From: Nocardia sp. NRRL S-836
Lineage (GTDB): Bacteria > Actinomycetota > Actinomycetes > Mycobacteriales > Pseudonocardiaceae
Direction of reading: 5' to 3'
Assembly (NCBI RefSeq): GCF_001279525.1
Contig: NZ_LGDY01000127.1
Coordinates: forward strand, 1-60,707
Length of the DNA stretch: 60,707 bases
The position numbers were made by a program, and so were the translations under genes. Positions 59,679 through 60,707 of this stretch are shown piece by piece. Position 1 is the stretch's first letter, and the number at the start of each line of letters is the position of its first letter. The notes beneath the pieces are model-generated. The model saw only the letters and a program-made list of their open reading frames with translations. It ran no database searches and had not been told where the DNA came from.

Positions 59679-60707
59679 ATGAAGTTCGTTCGGCCGGTCG
59701 CCGCCAAGGCGCAGTTCCTCGTCGAGGAGGCGCGGAAGCGGTGGACCGCGTTCGGTGACCTGTGGCGGCGTTCGCTGCAGCTGCGCGTCGTGGTGTCCAC
59801 GCTCGCGCTGTCGTCCGCCGTGGTGTTCGTGCTGGGCATGGTGCTGCAGATGCAGATCACCAACCAGCTGCTCGCCACGAAGGAAGAGGCGGCGGTGCGC
59901 CAGGCCAAGGCGTCGCAGCTGCTGATCCAGTCCGACCTGGTGGGCCTCAACCCCGGTCCGGACAGCGTGCAGACGCGGTTCACCAGCGCGATCAACAAGC
60001 TGGCCGTGGGCAGTGCCGGCACGGACGCCTCGACCGCGGGCGCCGGTGCGTTCGAGCCCGTCCTCGCCGACGGGCTCGCGTCCAACAGCGCCCGCGTGCC
60101 GTCCGTCGGGCCGTTGGACGACGTGCCGCGCGGCCTGCGCGAGATGGTCGAGAACGGCGGCGAGGGCACCCAGATCCACACCGTGCAGCGTGGCGGGCAG
60201 CCGACCACGCTGTACGTCGTCGGCCTGCCGATGAGCACGACGGCGCGGTCGATGCAGCTCTACCTGATCTTCCCGCTGGCCGCGGAGCAGAGCACCGCCG
60301 AGGTCGTGCAGTCGACGCTGGTGGTCGGCGGCATCGTGCTGCTGGCGCTGCTCGCGCTGATCGCGAACCTGGTCACGCGGCAGGTCGTGCGGCCGGTGCG
60401 GCAGGCGGCCGAGGTCGCGGAACGGTTCGCCGACGGCACGTTGCACGAACGCATGCACGTCGTCGGCGAGGACGACGTGGCGCGGCTGGCCGAGTCGTTC
60501 AACGAGATGGCCGAGTCGATCCAGGCGCAGTTCAAGCAGCTGGAGGAGTTCGGCCAGCTGCAGCGCCGGTTCACCTCGGACGTGTCCCACGAGCTCCGCA
60601 CACCGCTGACGACCGTGCGCATGGCAGCAGATGTCCTGCACGCCTCCCGCGAACAGTTCCCCGCCGGTCTCGCGCGGTCCACCGAGCTGCTGGTCGACGA
60701 GCTCGAC
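59679..60707 (+). CDS. mtrB: Sensor histidine kinase MtrB (C-terminus beyond right edge)
   Basis: The first 343 codons from the ATG at 59679. A cytosolic N-terminus, membrane helix 1 near 37-58 (VVVSTLALSSAVVFVLGMVL), an extracytoplasmic sensor domain of about 145 residues, helix 2 near 207-228 (VVGGIVLLALLALIANLV), and HAMP (VVRPVRQAAEVAERFADGTL) follow. The H-box is FTSDVSHELRTPLTTVRMAADVL, with the phospho-acceptor His near 303. It is the kinase partner of MtrA and senses wall or division state together with LpqB, whose gene would follow outside the window. The ATP-binding domain is beyond the edge. Confidence 0.96.
   Translation, partial: MKFVRPVAAKAQFLVEEARKRWTAFGDLWRRSLQLRVVVSTLALSSAVVFVLGMVLQMQITNQLLATKEEAAVRQAKASQLLIQSDLVGLNPGPDSVQTRFTSAINKLAVGSAGTDASTAGAGAFEPVLADGLASNSARVPSVGPLDDVPRGLREMVENGGEGTQIHTVQRGGQPTTLYVVGLPMSTTARSMQLYLIFPLAAEQSTAEVVQSTLVVGGIVLLALLALIANLVTRQVVRPVRQAAEVAERFADGTLHERMHVVGEDDVARLAESFNEMAESIQAQFKQLEEFGQLQRRFTSDVSHELRTPLTTVRMAADVLHASREQFPAGLARSTELLVDELD

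Overview
The window comes from a high-GC actinomycete, most likely of the family Pseudonocardiaceae (Lentzea/Saccharothrix-like). This rests on codon use with strong G/C at third positions, many GTG and TTG starts, F420 biosynthesis genes, a WhiB regulator, MtrAB, rhamnose-linker (WbbL/Rml) genes and Scr1-type HTH proteins. From memory of that genome, gene order from about 9.9 kb to the right edge follows the Mycobacterium tuberculosis Rv3267 to Rv3245c region: LCP ligase, rmlD, wbbL, manC, fbiAB, whiB2, metallopeptidase, DUF3499, manB, SIS protein, manA, amino acid permease, sahH, tmk, mtrA, mtrB. Accessory genes interrupt this core.

Left edge (1-3.9 kb): a two-gene minus-strand cassette. 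A stand-alone TIR protein is translationally coupled (4-base overlap) to a large STAND protein with TIR, NACHT, pentapeptide and WD40 parts. The WD40 array is nearly identical at the DNA level and runs off the window. This looks like an NLR-type anti-phage or self/non-self recognition module and is the best candidate for a novel system here. 3.9-9.2 kb holds small regulators and exported proteins: a secreted peptide, a CxxC protein and GntR regulator with twin palindromic operators, an ArsR/AHSA1 pair, a trypsin-like protease, a META-domain lipoprotein and DoxX.

9.2-26.3 kb is a cell-envelope polysaccharide region. It contains a TIGR03089 protein, two LytR-CpsA-Psr ligases, rmlB and rmlD, six glycosyltransferases (one an 828-residue GT2-GT4 fusion, one recognisable as WbbL), two membrane proteins and the GDP-mannose pyrophosphorylase manC. 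26.3-31.3 kb has an AlkA-type glycosylase, a translationally coupled fbiA-fbiB-Nudix F420 operon, a site-2-protease-like M50 peptidase and whiB2. 31.3-40.0 kb has a 1069-residue membrane GT2 protein followed by a 0.6 kb gene-free block of hairpin repeats, then a metallopeptidase, DUF3499, manB, a Trm112-like protein, a SIS protein and manA. With manC, these supply the whole fructose-6-phosphate to GDP-mannose route.

40.0-53.8 kb holds transporters (CDF, cationic amino acid permease), MarR, an orphan GlmL-type ATPase, an XRE/DUF2975 pair, TetR, GNAT, a conserved protein split by a frameshift in a CG dinucleotide tract, a membrane hydrolase, sahH, two Imm1-like immunity proteins and an Scr1-type regulator with degenerate DUF397 remnants. 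53.9-60.7 kb has a TerD-like protein, an HTH regulator, tmk, a TIGR00027-type methyltransferase, mtrA and the start of mtrB, cut by the right edge. No tRNA, rRNA, CRISPR array or insertion sequence was recognised. Several genes appear to be leaderless, with TANNNT 4-8 bases before the start codon.
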